In this document: piece after piece, positions 1 to 12,543 of the stretch | Position numbering within the stretch: position 1 is the first letter of the stretch | How the letters are laid out: each line of letters opens with the position of its first letter | From: Trametopsis cervina | Taxonomy: Eukaryota > Basidiomycota > Agaricomycetes > Polyporales > Irpicaceae | DNA length: 64,000 nucleotides | Direction of reading: 5' to 3' | Assembly: GCA_022385755.1 (NCBI GenBank) | Contig: MU278353.1 | Location: 296,777 to 360,776, forward strand | Program-made: the position numbers and the translations under genes | Notes under the pieces: model-generated | Told to the model about the DNA's origin: nothing | Databases searched by the model: none | The model's input: only the letters and a program-made list of their open reading frames with translations

Positions 1-1752
1 CATAATATAGCATGCTGCTGCTCGAGGACTGTTCCAGAGACGTAAGATTGCAGAGCTTAGATACAATAAACCAGCGGCTTGCGCCACACGATTAGCTCAT
101 CTAATGTATAGCCCTAGACAATCGAACGTGCCTTCTCATCAAAGGAACGTATAAAAACCCTTGTTCTAGCTCCAGGTAAAGTGGAAAAGATGGTGTTATT
201 AGCCAATGGTGTGCAAGAGCTGTTGCGAGTTGACAATCAGTACGATGGTTCAACAGCACGACTCGATAGGGATGATCAACAGACTTCCATCCCACAAAAA
301 GTACTGATCACGATGATTAGATGATGACAAGTGCGACTAAGGAGAGGCACTCATTGGTGCACAGCATTTCTGCGGTTCTTGATCACCATCGAAGGCGAAT
401 TGTTGCTATCGGCGCAAGATCTCTGGGGTACTGCCGAGTCCCTTAACAAGTCAGAACACTTGATGCTGTATTAATAGCGAACGCTGCAGCATGATGACTC
501 GATGTACTTACTGATTACATAGGCTGAACTGATGGCCAGAAAACCAATCACATCTTGCTGGCACAACCATGCAGCGTGGGGATTATGCGCGACGGGGTTA
601 TAAGTCGGCGCGATACCGCGTATGTAGCCTATCATTCCCTTGCAAAGGCGCGCGGAAGTATCTCACAGGCTACAGGAACTCCGAACTTTATGAATGAAGT
701 CGGTGAGATAGAGATACCGACCACACCGATAAAGCTCGGAGGCCCCACGCTCGCTTGAACCCGATTAGAAGTGCGCTTAAGTGCACATGTGCCACAGCCT
801 TTGGACAAGCTCTTGAGAGGCCACATGCACAGGTAAATTTCCGACTGAAGGCGATGTTCTTCAGTGTGGTTAGGCCCTTCTGCCGCTGAAAGGGCGACAC
901 GAGGCCTGCATCGTGGGAGGGTTGAAGCGCCCCCGACTGGCCAGTTGAAAGCCGCAATTGTGTATGTGCAGTTTCCAACATTCTCATCATTCGACTCGAG
1001 GTGATGTGGCTGTGGGGCGTGAGATGAGTTCAACAGGAGGAGGGTGGGGTCAATCGAGCACGGAGGAAGTGAGTGAACTTAGTTCGCGCTGGCAACGTTG
1101 ATGGTTGTCCGATGGCAGGCGGGTATCTCGCACCCTTGTATAGACTAGGAGAAATGCGGTAAGTGACAAGGGCGTATCATTAGGTGTACACAATTAGCGG
1201 TGCAAAACGGGCTCTCCGGACCAGGTTGCGCTGATATGGACTGAGTCGGCTGTTGAAAGGGAAATTAGGAGAACAAACGAACGCAGAGACACAAACATAC
1301 CTATTGATCGCGATGGTCATTCAAGATGTTGTATGAATCATTGTTACGAAGGTTGTGGTTATAAGGAAAAGTAGCAGAGGTTGAGTCGCGGAACGTGATT
1401 AGATTTGGGTATATTTCGGCATTTTGCGGATCCGGATCGGGACAGCGCTGTCGCTTTGCTTCCACCTCTCTTGCCCTCACCTCTCCATCTTCTCGGCGAC
1501 GACGTTTGGATCCCAGCTTGTAAGATAGCGTTGGAGCTTGTGGGTTCGCTCTGGCAGGCGACAACATAAACTCTCCGTTCTTCTGCCGTAAGTCGGACAG
1601 TACTTGACCTCCCAACCCAACCTGACAGCAGTTTCCCCGGCTCTCCGACACCAGGATCCCTTTCCTCCTCCCCCTAACCCGCCAGGCCGCGCGGATTGTA
1701 TTCGTGGATTCACCTCCCATAGTGTTGCCCTTGTCGCCTTTCTTCTAAAGTC
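1..1752. other. intergenic, no supported gene
   Basis: Open frames here are short, overlap on both strands and show no recognisable domain or splice pattern. The last 150 bases before the ankyrin gene are C/T-rich on the plus strand, as is usual upstream of fungal start codons. Nothing else can be supported. Confidence 0.6.
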
Positions 1753-4700
1753 ATGCCTAGCACGTCCCGAGCACAGAAGGCTGAAGCGAAGTACAATGTT
1801 GTTCTCGAATGTAAGGCGCCACATTGCTCCTTGCCTGTCTCTCGTCCTGACTTGTATTTGCTTCCAGTCCCGAATTATGGTCTACACACAGCAGCGTCGT
1901 CCGGAAATCTAGGCCTGGTCAAATATGCACTTGAGCACGGACAGCCGGTCAATTCTGCCCTCGATGGGATATTGCCGTTGCATGCGGCCTGTCACGGTGG
2001 TAGCGACCTAATCGTTCGGTTTTTGATAGAATATGGAGCGGACGTGAATGCACCGAGGTACGTGATCGATGTCGAGGTTTCTGAACCGGGATTCTGATTG
2101 TTTATCACACCCAGGCTACCGCGTCGTTACACCACCGACAAGCATCGCCCCTCGACGCCATCACTGTCCATCTCCGCCAGCTCAGGATCAACACCGCTGC
2201 ATTTTGCATGTATTCACGGACACTCAACAGTGGTAATGACGCTATTACTGCATGGTGCCCACCCCGACCGTCCAGACAAGCATGGTATCACTCCCGAGAT
2301 GCTTGCTCGTCAGAAAGGGTTCAACGACTGCGCCGATGTATTGCGAGAGTGGTCCCACAACAAAGACAAGGATCTACGTGAACGTGAAGCGGTCGGTCCA
2401 CATCCCCATTACTCAGAAGACTCTTCCACCAGGGAGTCTCACCCGTATTGCGGTTCACTGGAATGCCGGGAGTGTGCGACTCGGAAGAGGATACGGATGA
2501 AACGTTCAATCGATAACGCGATTCATATTTTGCGTCATTCACCTTCGCAGGGGTCGACTATGACCACTCCTCCGCACTCATCGGCTAGCGGTACGATGCA
2601 GCCGCCGTCGCCGGCAACGGATAGTCCTAGGCCGCTGGGCGAATACACTTTCTATCCTACGAATGACTCCGCAATAGACGACTTCCCTCCTCGTCGGCCG
2701 TCTCTGCCGCAGGTCCTGGAGGTGCCTCGCGCATCTACCTCTTCCAACCGCAGTAGGCGACCATCAAATATGTCTACGTCCTCAAGGCCACGATCTGCGG
2801 GCACAGATGCAGAACCTTCGACGCGGGTGAGAGGCAAGCTTTCACTTCTAAATATATTCAAGAAGGCCAACGAGGTCTCATCAACCCCTGAGTCGAACTC
2901 CAGTTCGGCCGTCACCTCTGCATCAGTTTCACCTTCCCCTGGCTCTGGTCTCCTCATATCGAGAGTATCCGGTCAATCCAGCGAGATGCTGGTAACAGCA
3001 AACTCAGACGTCTCCCTTGCCTCCAATCAGTCTTCCAGTCGGACCCATCACAGACTCTTCAGCGAAGGAGCCGCCACGCGCGTCAAACAGGTGACCGAGT
3101 CAAACGACTCCGGGTCTCACAGCGTGGTTCGTGAACGGCTGCAGTCTTCTTCAGCCACTCACGATGGCATCGGCACAAGCAGCCCGCCAGTCCGACCGGG
3201 TATCCTACGGGCGCACGGCAGGTCTTCCTCATCAGGGCAGTCAACTCCACAGACAGACACCACGCGTTCGGTGTCCGGCACGCAGTCGTCTCTGCGAGCG
3301 CTTCGCTTCGATTCCACTACCAGTACTCAAAGCTCTCACTCGCATCGGGCGGAATCCATCAAGCGAGCCGCTCGTCACGAGAGTCGCAGTCCTTCACGGC
3401 GCCTGCAGGAGCAAGGTAGTGTTAGTTCGTTGCGGCCGGGGAGCCCCAGGTCTACTTCATTCGGTTTGCGATTGGAGAGTGAGCCGGAAGCGTTGCCTGC
3501 ACCATCGATACTATCGGAACATCCAAGTGGTGGTATCGAGGAAGAAGATGAAGAAGACGAAGAAGACGAGGAGTATGGGCGTCCTGTCTCTCCCCAGGTC
3601 GGAATGAGCGATGTGGAGGCGGAGCGGCACCTACCGAAACGCCTCTCTACTCAGTCAGCTGTTTCTGAGGTAGACTCGCAAGATACGCTTCACCATGCCT
3701 TCTCGTGTCCCTTCAGTATCAACGAGCCACCCCCCGCCGCAGAAGAAGAAGAGGAGCTCGCAGCCGAGGATGTGCAAGCGCCCGGTCGGTCGTCGACAGA
3801 CAGCAGGATGAGAGGGAACTCACTGAGCAGTATGGTCACAGACAGCAGCGTGGACCCGCCCAGCAGCTGCGTCCCGACACCTTCTATACAACAATCTACC
3901 CTCCCTGGACCTCTCGTCTTTGCCCCTTCATCTGTTCCAACGGAACCTAACCCATTCGAGGCCGTCAATGAGCACGACGAGTCCTTGACGCCAGTGGACA
4001 CCCCTTCTCCGGCCAAACGCTCCAGGGCAGCGCTCGACATCGACATACGTTCCATATCGACGCATGCACAAGCGGAAGCGCTTGTTGCTCGCGCGCAGCA
4101 GCGTATCTTGACGCATTCCAACGATCTGGACGAGGAAGAGATCAAAACTCTTGGTCTTAACGTGGGTGAAGGACATACTCCGTTGAGTGCGCGTCTTGCG
4201 GCCTACGGCGAGAGTTTGGCGATCGAGCGCAAGTTCAAGCAGGAACAGCAGGAGCAGAAGCGGCGGAGTTTGCTCGCGAACTCCGTCTCATCTAGTACGT
4301 TGATGGCGAGTCGTTCGAACGATTCGAGGGAAAGTCAAAAGTCGTACGCGGCGCAGCTGGATCGACACGGTAGTTTGCAAGAGAGACATCGTCGTGCAAC
4401 GGAAGGGGACTGGCAGAGGCCTACGAACAGTGATGATGCGCGTGAGTCTAAATAACTTCTCTACATCAGCGCTAGTCCATACTAAATGGTACCTTTTATC
4501 AACCCTTAGTGCCAGCCTCTGTCACCCATCTCATGTCGTCCCCGCCACCTCGACATGATGCGACATCAATATCCAATCCCGAGCCCGCAGGAAACCTGCA
4601 CCACTCATTCAATTCACCCGGGATCTCCATCACGCCTCCCGCAGACGCAGACCGCCACGCCAGGTCCGAGTCGCTCCTGACAGAACGGAGTACCGGTATG

Positions 4701-5012
4701 GGCATCAGTATGGGCATCGCGCGATCACGCACGCCCGATCCGGGATACTACGACTCGTTAACGCACGGCGTCCCCCTCACGCGCTACCAGACGTGTCCGA
4801 CAGAGGACGGCGGCGTGGGCACCAGCAAGGTGCTGAGGAGCGGCAAGGAACGTCAGGCGGCGCGCGCGCAGAAGCTCGCGAAGATGGGGTTCTCGTCTGG
4901 TGGGAGCGCGGATACGTGGAGGGAGGCGTCGACGTATTCGCAGAGGCCGCCGCAGAGACATCGGTTTGGGGGGATCAAGACGCTTGTGCAGTCTCTCACT
5001 GGGAAGGCATAA
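1753..5012 (+). CDS. ankyrin-repeat protein with long disordered tail
   Basis: Exons 1753-1810, 1868-2057, 2115-4441 and 4510-5012 give about 1025 residues. The N-terminal 150 residues hold ankyrin repeats, visible as LHTAASSGNLGLVKYALEHG, LPLHAACHGGSDLIVRFLIE and TPLHFACIHGHSTVVMTLLL. The remaining roughly 850 residues are Ser/Thr/Pro-rich and look disordered, with an acidic run of Glu/Asp near 3538-3573 and a Gln/Glu/Lys-rich stretch near 4225-4265. The first intron (57 nt) is a multiple of three and has no stop, so an unspliced reading is also open; I removed it because it has GTAAGG, a CTGAC branch site and TTCCAG, and because removal restores a compact ankyrin start. Ankyrin repeats bind partner proteins; no catalytic domain is visible, so the role is unknown. 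Confidence 0.85.
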
Positions 5013-5658
5013 GCATAGGCCTAAGTCCCGATTCCCTCCATGCGTCATCCATCACACTTTGTTGTGTTGTTGTTCAGTGATTTCGATTCGAGCACTGTTC
5101 CGCTTTCCACTCTCATTCATCCATGTTATATCACCATATTTCTTGCCCCTTGTTGTTTGTTTTCTCTCTGATGCTTGACTCCCCCTTGTTTCCTCCCGCT
5201 GCATGCAGCAGATGCAAATGCACGCGGTCGAGATGGCGGTTCGATGATTCGGTTCTGTTATGTTCTTGGTCCGTTTGCTTGTTTATTCTTCATTTGTATG
5301 GTTTATTCTATTCGGATTGCGAGCCCCGCCTCGCATGCATGCATGTTGTGTTTGTTTTCCTCTCTCTCGTCCCAGTTCAGATCACGCTTTCACCTTCAAA
5401 TGTCACATTATATTCCATCCAGCGTCCCCATCCCATATGTCATCAACCCAAACCAAACCACCCTCATTCATAACCCCCACATACACAATCACATCACTGT
5501 CCACGTGCCAGTTGTTTTCTGTAGTTTTATTTGTACTATGATTTTTTGGAATCCCACTTTGTACAGCATTGCCGTTGCAAATCATAGATTGGCTGTTCGA
5601 GATGTGATGTGATTTGATTCTCCCAGGTTTGCTTTGCTTCTTCGTTCATGATCCAGAT

Positions 5659-6205
5659 TTTGGTGTTTGCTTATGATTACAGGTTGATATGTTACGGCAG
5701 GTGGCTGTGCTGAAGGGGCGGTGGTTTGTGTGGTGGTATGGATCTTCGACTCTCTCCTATTTTTTCGACGCTGACCCAATCACTTACAGCACAGGTCGCT
5801 TCTGGGATGGAAGTGCGAAACTGATGGGCAATCACTGTGAAGCCCCCTGGTTCGACCAGAGCAGACAGCAGCAGATGGACATCAATAGACGCCAGGACAC
5901 AGCGGTGTGGCTTTCTGAACCTGCAATGACGGTCCGTATCTTTGGTGTTTGCTTGCTTATGATCAAAGCTTGATATGGTACGGCAGGTGGCTGCGCTGGT
6001 CTGTGTTCGCTTGAACTCACTCCTACTGTTTCTTCGCTGACTGATACGCCTCCAACAGGAGGTCTGCGAAGGATGGATGTGCGAAATTGATGGGCAATCA
6101 TTGTGAGGCCCCCTCATTCGACCAGAGCAGACAGCAGCAGATATGAACGTCAATAGACGCTAGGACACAGTCGACGGGCATTCTGAAGCTGCAACGACGG
6201 TCCGT
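5659..6205. repeat. two-copy direct repeat, unit about 280 bp
   Basis: Copy 1 is 5659-5940 and copy 2 is 5941-6205, head to tail. Both start with a TTTGGTGTTTGCTT block, then share TGATATGnTACGGCAGGTGGCTG, a GATGGGCAATCAnTGTGA block, GTTCGACC/ATTCGACC followed by AGAGCAGACAGCAGCAGAT, and end near ACGACGGTCC or ATGACGGTCC. The copies have diverged by substitutions and small indels. No intact frame runs through both, so this looks like a non-coding or decayed duplication. Confidence 0.7.
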
Positions 6206-6320
6206 AGCAGCCCCGTACGGCCCACACGTCTTCAGAATCATCGTCACCTGTCTGCGGACGATGTCTCGAAGACGATGTTCGTTCTTCCGCGGTATACCCT
6301 TTCGTCATGCGTGATATGTG

Positions 6321-6327
6321 TATATAA
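6321..6327 (+). promoter_or_regulatory. TATA box of the GH79 gene
   Basis: The sequence TATATAA lies 52-58 bases upstream of the ATG at 6379, a usual place for a TATA element in a fungal gene. Inferred from motif and position only. Confidence 0.5.
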
Positions 6328-6378
6328 CTGACCATAGCCTCACGGGAGCTCGTTCGTCCATTCTCACAGCAGCACAAC

Positions 6379-8296
6379 ATGCTAACCCACATCGCCACGC
6401 TCCTACCATCTCTCATATCCTCCAGCATCTCCGCGGTCTCCGCCCTAACTCTCACGCTCCCCCCAACACCACCCCCCTCCTCTCACCGCGTGGACCCCTC
6501 GCTTCTGAGCGTCTCGATCGAGTTCTTCGCGTTTCCGGGGTACACTGCGCTCGCGGCTACGACGAACTGCTTGGACAATGTTGCGGTGTTGCGGGGGGCG
6601 CAGCCTGCTGTGAGGATTGGGGGGACGACGCAGTTTGTTTGGTTTTTATGAGGTTTGGTGAGGGGGTGCTGATGGGTGGTTGTAGGGATAGGGCGACGTT
6701 TGATCCTGGTCTGAAGACGGCTGTGAACTATACGGTGGATTCGCCTGCGGATGCGCCTGCGTCGTTGACGTTTGGCCCTCCGTTCATTTCGCTGGCTTCG
6801 CAGTTGAAAGGAAACGTCACGCTGGGTCTGAACCGCCAGCTCGATAACCAGCCGGCTAGCTTAGCTGCGGCTATATTGGCTAAACAGCAAATGGGGAACC
6901 TGTTCGCTATAGAATTGGGTAATGAACCAGAGTGTGAGTTGCATTGTTGACCATACGGCTGTTCAAGAAGGTGTTCACGATGTGCGGGCAGTCTACGCAA
7001 GCAACTCTCCAATCATTGTGGACGGAGGAAAGGGCTGGAATCAGGATGTGGATGCTGCGAGCCAGAAGTCGTGGTTCAAAACGTTCTCAGCATCGGTGAG
7101 CAGGAAGTGACATGGTAGCACTGATGCTGAGTCCGTTCAGGTCGGAACCATATTCCAAGGCGCGGTGACGCTCTCATGGACCGCCGGCGGGACACTGTCT
7201 CGCTTAGGCTCAGACGGAGCAGCATTGCTCAGATCTCTGTCACGGCACTCGTATCCACAATCCGCGTGCGGAGGAGCGAGCACGAACCTGCCAAGTCTCA
7301 TGAGCCACGCGTACGTGTGCCTCTCTTTTCTTCTTCCATCTCGGGAGGAGTGCATTCTGAACGACAATGATGATGATGATGGTGGGCGACTGCTGCAGGG
7401 GGATTGTGTCGTACACGCGGCAGTATCAGTCGGAAGCATCCGCTGCACATGCCGCGGGGATTGAGTACTTCCTCGGGGAGACGAACTCTGGTGAGCGCGT
7501 GTGCCTATGCTTCTTTCTGTGCGCGGTGTGCGCGGCGGCTCATGCATGTGCCCTAGCCACTTGCGGCGGCGGCGGAATCAGTCCGGTACGTCGTGACATC
7601 ATACACATGCATCCCAATTGTCTATGTACAACAAAGAACTCATGACCTGCGGGACAGACATTTGGTGCGGCACTGTGGATCGTGGACTACGTGCTGCAAG
7701 GGGCGCTGAACGGGGTGGACAGGCTGTACTTCCACCAGGGCACAATCTCGAACTGCGTGCGTGGGCCGATTGATTGACTCTCCGTTGTGCTACTCGTCCC
7801 GCCGGCTGATGCAGCTCACCGATTTTGCCTCCGCGCGCAGGCATATTGCTTCTGGGGCCAAAGCTCGATCTTCACGCCGTACTACGGCGCGGCATTTGTG
7901 TCCGAGTTCCTAGGTGCCGATGGGGCGCAGATTGCGATGCTCGATGACGGCACGGGCGCGGTCGCTGTGTATGTGGTGTATTCTGCGTCGAGCGTGCCCG
8001 TACGACTCCTTGTGGTGAACACGAATTATTTCGACGGGACGGGGACACGGTCGAATGCTACGGTGCAGTTCTCGGGGCTGTTGACGAGCAGCGGGACAAA
8101 GCAGGCGAAGCGGCTGACCGCTCCGAACGCCACGGCGCGCGTTGATCAGGGGGCTGCGGTGACGATAGGGGGAAGTCCGTCGTTTTCTGCCAGCTGTGCG
8201 AGGAATGGAGAGCAAGTGACGGAAGCCGTGCAAGTCAATGGAAGCGCAATGTCGGTGTCCGTACGTGCGTCAGAGGCGTTGATAGTCTTCTTATGA
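6379..8296 (+). CDS. secreted GH79 beta-glucuronidase-like glycosidase
   Basis: Eight exons (6379-6632, 6686-6933, 6992-7095, 7141-7310, 7399-7490, 7557-7585, 7658-7756, 7841-8296) encode 483 residues. Residues 1 to about 22 form a hydrophobic signal peptide, so the enzyme should be secreted. The fold matches glycoside hydrolase family 79: VRIGGTTQDRATFDP, then IELGNEPEFYASNSP with the expected acid/base Glu at about 165, and FLGETNSA with the expected nucleophile Glu at about 286. The C-terminal third matches the beta-sandwich GH79 C domain. One exon of only 29 nt encodes the Gly-rich loop after the nucleophile. In basidiomycetes this family removes glucuronic acid or 4-O-methyl-glucuronic acid from arabinogalactan or other glycans; exact substrate is not visible. 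Confidence 0.9.
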
Positions 8297-9357
8297 GGTA
8301 TGATCGACGAGTGTATGCACCTTGTGTTGGGGTAGGGCATATGCCAGCAATAATATCTAGGCCGTGCTTGGGCCGTCGCTACTCATGTAACAAAGTCGCG
8401 GTAGTTTCGAATAACCATTTTGCTTTAGCGGAAGTATCAGAATCTACACTTCGCCTTTTCTAGTCAAGAGGTGGAGGGTACCAACCTGCGGGATGATATA
8501 TCGTCGTAGAAAGAGCGCTGCTTGGCCACACATCTTATCTCTCTCCAAACAACACGTAAACAGTGTACAAGCGGATAATCACCATTGGCCCATCACTTCA
8601 TACAGGAGATTGTCTGTCAGACAGGGTCGCGCTAGATTGAACACTGATCGACATTCGCCTCCTAATCAGATTGTATGCTGCTGCTGATCATCAAGTACAA
8701 ACCGTAGAGCACGGATGAGTGTGTCAAATTGGAAGCCTAGACACCGTCGTGGGTCTGTGCATACGAGAACCACAGATCAGCTCTTAGTGTTCGCCAGCAA
8801 TTCGTTCGTAAGATGAAGCGAGGGATGCATGTTGCAGCGAGTGTCTGAGGTCCCATCTATAAAGGGCAATGCCGCGGGCCGCGGCTAAGTTAATTTAAAG
8901 TTTCCCGACTTCGCGTCACGGCTGTGACACACATGGCAAACCTCCATGCAAAGAAGCGCAGGAGTTTGCTCGTCAAGAATGCACTCGTATGGCTACAATT
9001 ATTGTTGTGCGTGCGCAGAAAGCGTGAGGGTCGAGGCCTGAGTGCCATGCTTGAGTCTGTTATGTGATCGGGCAAATGGTTTGATCAATTATGGGCGCTA
9101 TCTGCTAGTGGATTGAGCGGCGGAAGTCCCTCCAGGGGTTCACGCGTGCTTACATACGGCCTCTCACTCTCTCAACTCGGCTGAGCACCTCTTGCACCCT
9201 CTGCCAGCTTGCATGTACGGCTGACCACCTTGGATCTGGAAAACGGCTCAGCGGTACTATATAAGCAAGCAGCGCGCACGACGGATTCCATTTCCAGTCC
9301 AGTCTAGTTGTTTGATACAACGTTCTGCCACTCCCACTTTCCAGTATCTTTGCTATC
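8297..9357. other. intergenic, promoter of the zinc-finger regulator
   Basis: No supported gene. A TATATAAG box at 9258-9265 lies about 93 bases before the ATG at 9358 and is the only clear signal. Confidence 0.55.
9258..9265 (+). promoter_or_regulatory. TATA box of the C2H2/Zn2Cys6 regulator
   Basis: TATATAAG sits 93 bases upstream of the start codon at 9358. Called from motif and distance only. Confidence 0.5.
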
Positions 9358-12211
9358 ATGCCTCCTCCGAACAACGTGAAGGACAGACCCCCGCAGCCGC
9401 AACAGCAGCACCAGCACCAGCAGCAGCAGGTGCCCCGCATGAAGTCGATGCCCAGTCTCGAGCAGGTCGACGGCGAGTTCGTCGAGAGGACCAAGTCGGG
9501 CAGTATCTCGCGGATGCGTTCACACAACGGCAATAAGCCCATGATTCCCCAGAACCACCGCTGCACGATGTGCCACGCAAAGTTTACACGTGTCACACAC
9601 CTGCAGAGACACATGCGCACCCGTACGTCCGTCTTACCTTCCTCTCCAGTACATTTCCAGTGGGCTAATATCGGCAAGACTCTTCTAAACGCCAGTACGC
9701 CTGTGAAGTGAGTGTCCTGTCCTACCCGCGCTATCTGACGCCCTCCCGATTTCTGATAATCTCTTCTCTACAGCGTTGTGGAAATTCGTTCACCAGGAGC
9801 GATCTGCTCACCCGTCACAAACGTACCTGCGGCGACGCGTGAGTCTCTTCGTCTTTCCCGATAATACGCGCGCCTGACCCGGCAGTAGGAACACCTCGCA
9901 CAAGTCGCGCCGCAGATCGTGCAAGGCCTGTGTCGAAGGCAAGGCGCGATGCGATCAGAACATGCCGTGTGCGCGGTGCTCGTCGAAACAGTGGGCGTGT
10001 GTGTACGAGCAGCGCGAATCGCAATCGCCGTCGACGAGCAGGCCCAAGCGGACGGGGTCCGGCGCCGGATCGTCGCTCCTCCCTCCCGTGGCTGGCCCAT
10101 CCCGCTCGTCCCTCTACACCGTCCCCGAGGGCTCCAAGTCGCTCTCTCATCTCGACGACAACTCCGATCTGCATCTCCTCCACACCATCGACGACGACGG
10201 CTCCCAGGCGGAATACAAACACAACCCGTTCCATACCTACAGGACATATACTGACTACGACTACGCTACGACGCACGAGACATCGTACGCCGGCTCGTCC
10301 TACGCCGACGAGTCCGTGTTGTCCGGCGAGCAGAGCCGGGGCGGGGGCGGGAGCGGGGCGTACGGGCTGCTCCCGCAGGGCCACTCATACGCACAAGGCA
10401 TGAGCAGCATGAACAGCGCGATCAACACCCTGCTGTCCGACCAGCTAATGCAGACATACTACTACGACGTGATCAAGCGCGAGGACGAGGCGTTATCGCC
10501 CTCGACGTCCCTGAGCCTGCTGTCGACGGCGCAGGACACGACGTTCCCGTGGTCCGCGGCGAGCAATGTCGACCCGCAGCCGTTCATGGCGCAGGAGATG
10601 CCGTTTGGCGGCATGGATGCGCTGAGCTTGCGCGAGGCGACCGCCGGTGCACCTGGTCCTTCGTCGTCGGGGCACCCCGCGCCGTTCGTCAACGCTCCGG
10701 ATTACCCGGCACCGCCTGCTATGCCGTACCCCTCGGAATACGAGCAATACAGTACGCATACATTTTATTTGTTCTATCACATCACAGAAAAGCAGATCGC
10801 TGATATGATATGCGCGTTCGTTCGTTGCAGTCCATCTCTTCTCGAACATGTTCCTCTCACAGATGCCTATCATGCACATCGCTACACTAACCCTGAACGA
10901 CAAGCCCCCTATCCTCATCTCGGCCATGCAAGCGTGCGGCGCGCTGTACGTGCGGACACCCGCTGCACAGACGTTCATCGACGAAACGCTATCGTCTGCG
11001 CGCGATCTGCTCGTCGCGGAGTTTGTGAGTACATGCGCGGTCGCTGTGATGATGGTGCACAATCTGACCTGTGGTTCTTGGAATGTAGGAAGCTAACCCG
11101 CAGTCTATCGAGATGCAAACACATCTTATACTCGCTGTCACGCTGTTGCAGACGATAGGGTTGTATCACCAGTCTCCGGCGCAGCGGTCTCATTCGCAGT
11201 ACTATCACAAACTCCTCGTCTCGGTAAGTCGACTCTTACCTCCCCTTATGCGCGCGTTATTGACTTATCCATGGATTAGATGATACGGCATAGTGGACTC
11301 ATCCATCGTGTGACACAATGGCGGCCGCCTACTTGGGCGGAGATAGAATGTGGTGAACAGGTGTGGCATGATTGGGCGTTCCATGAGACCACGAAGAGGT
11401 GCGTGATCTTTCTCTTACTCCCCCGTTTAGCAAATCTGATTTGTTGCTGCGACCCAGAGCACTCCTGCTATCGTATTTGCACGACACATGCCATTGCATA
11501 TACTTCACGCTAGATCCTTCGTATGAGGCTGACGAAGTAACAGCCCCGCTGCCTTGCGAGACCCCGCTATGGGACGCGAGCAACTACCAGGAATGGCGGT
11601 CCATCCTCATGGCCAGAAACTCGCCGTTCGGATCTTTGGAAACTCGCCTCCGCCCGCTCACCCTGCTAGGATCCCTGCAAATCCTCGCAGACAGTAGCCT
11701 GCCAGAAGACGAGCCACCGATCATCGTGACCCCCTTCGCGCACTTCATCCTCGCACACGCCATTCTGCGCAAGCTGTTCCGAGACTGCGTTGAGCGCGAG
11801 CACGGGCCGGAGAACCACAACGAGGCATGTAACGTCCAGGACATGCTACACCACTGGCTGCGCAGCTGGCTCCAATCGCCCGAAACACCACGCGCGACCG
11901 AAGTGCGCGACCCGATCTTCCTGCACGACGCCCTGCCGTTCTACTGGATCGCCCAGCTCACGCTGCTCGCGCACCAAGAGGACATCCTCCCGTTCGGCAT
12001 GGCGGGCACGGGGAAGGATAAGAGCGGGGAGGGGAAGTTTACGCTGGTGAAGGAGTGGTTGAGGTTGATTAGGGATATGTTGAGGAAGGGCGAGGACCAG
12101 CCGACGTTGTTCTGGGATAAGCTGATGAAGATCCGCATGGGGAAGAGGGCGGGAGAGGAGGAGGGCGGGAGGGTGAGCCCTGGGGGGCTGCTTGGCTTCT
12201 TTGAGGAATAG
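9358..12211 (+). CDS. C2H2 plus Zn2Cys6 transcription factor
   Basis: Eight exons (9358-9622, 9679-9707, 9774-9838, 9886-10751, 10831-11024, 11104-11223, 11280-11398, 11458-12211) encode 803 residues. After a Gln/His-rich start there are two C2H2 fingers (CTMCHAKFTRVTHLQRHMRTH, then YACERCGNSFTRSDLLTRH) followed directly by a Zn2Cys6 cluster, CKACVEGKARCDQNMPCARC, with the usual spacing of six cysteines. The second exon of 29 nt carries the linker between fingers; choosing acceptor 9678 restores the second His-containing linker THSSKRQ. The C-terminal 400 residues resemble the fungal-specific regulatory domain of C2H2/C6 factors (LTLNDKPPILISAMQACGALYVRT, QTHLILAVTLLQTIGLYHQS). It should act in the nucleus as a DNA-binding regulator; targets are unknown. 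Confidence 0.9.
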
Positions 12212-12543
12212 GAATGAGAGGCGCGGATGTGGTGCGATGTACACTATGGCTATGCGGTGTGCGGGGTGATTCGACAGTGCTTGCATGGTTTCTCATATTT
12301 GATATGTTGTGATTATTCTACTTTGTACTTTCACCTTGCACGCTTACTAGGGGGACGTTCGGAGCTTCAAATGATGGGTGGGAATTTCCGTTAGCCGGAT
12401 TCGACTCGTGTTGATAGCCCCTGAAACTGGAAAGGTGAGTGGCATTTGGGGCGAGGTTGGGATTGATTGCAACGTGCTGAATCGCGTCTCGGTTTCTCTC
12501 TTTCTATTAGACGGTTTGCATTACATTCGTCTCTGACCGCGGC
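12212..12543. other. intergenic
   Basis: 332 bases between two plus-strand genes. It holds the 3' untranslated region of the regulator and the promoter of the DUF7918 gene; no specific signal was recognised. Confidence 0.5.

Larger units (their letters stand above)
5013..6378. other. intergenic region with direct repeats and a promoter
   Basis: The first part is T/C-rich and looks like 3' untranslated sequence of the ankyrin gene. A two-copy direct repeat occupies 5659-6205 (listed separately). The promoter of the GH79 gene occupies the end. No gene is supported. Confidence 0.6.

Noticed and set aside
3538..3573. Run of Glu/Asp codons in the ankyrin protein
   Set aside because: Low-complexity acidic tract common in disordered nuclear or scaffold proteins; no specific function can be read from it.
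7362..7380. GATGATGATGATGAT-like run
   Set aside because: A few repeats of a trinucleotide inside an intron of the GH79 gene; too short to be more than simple sequence.
9768..10384. Long minus-strand frames opposite the zinc-finger regulator
   Set aside because: They are antisense shadows of a GC-rich exon, with Arg/Pro/Ala-rich composition and no domain.
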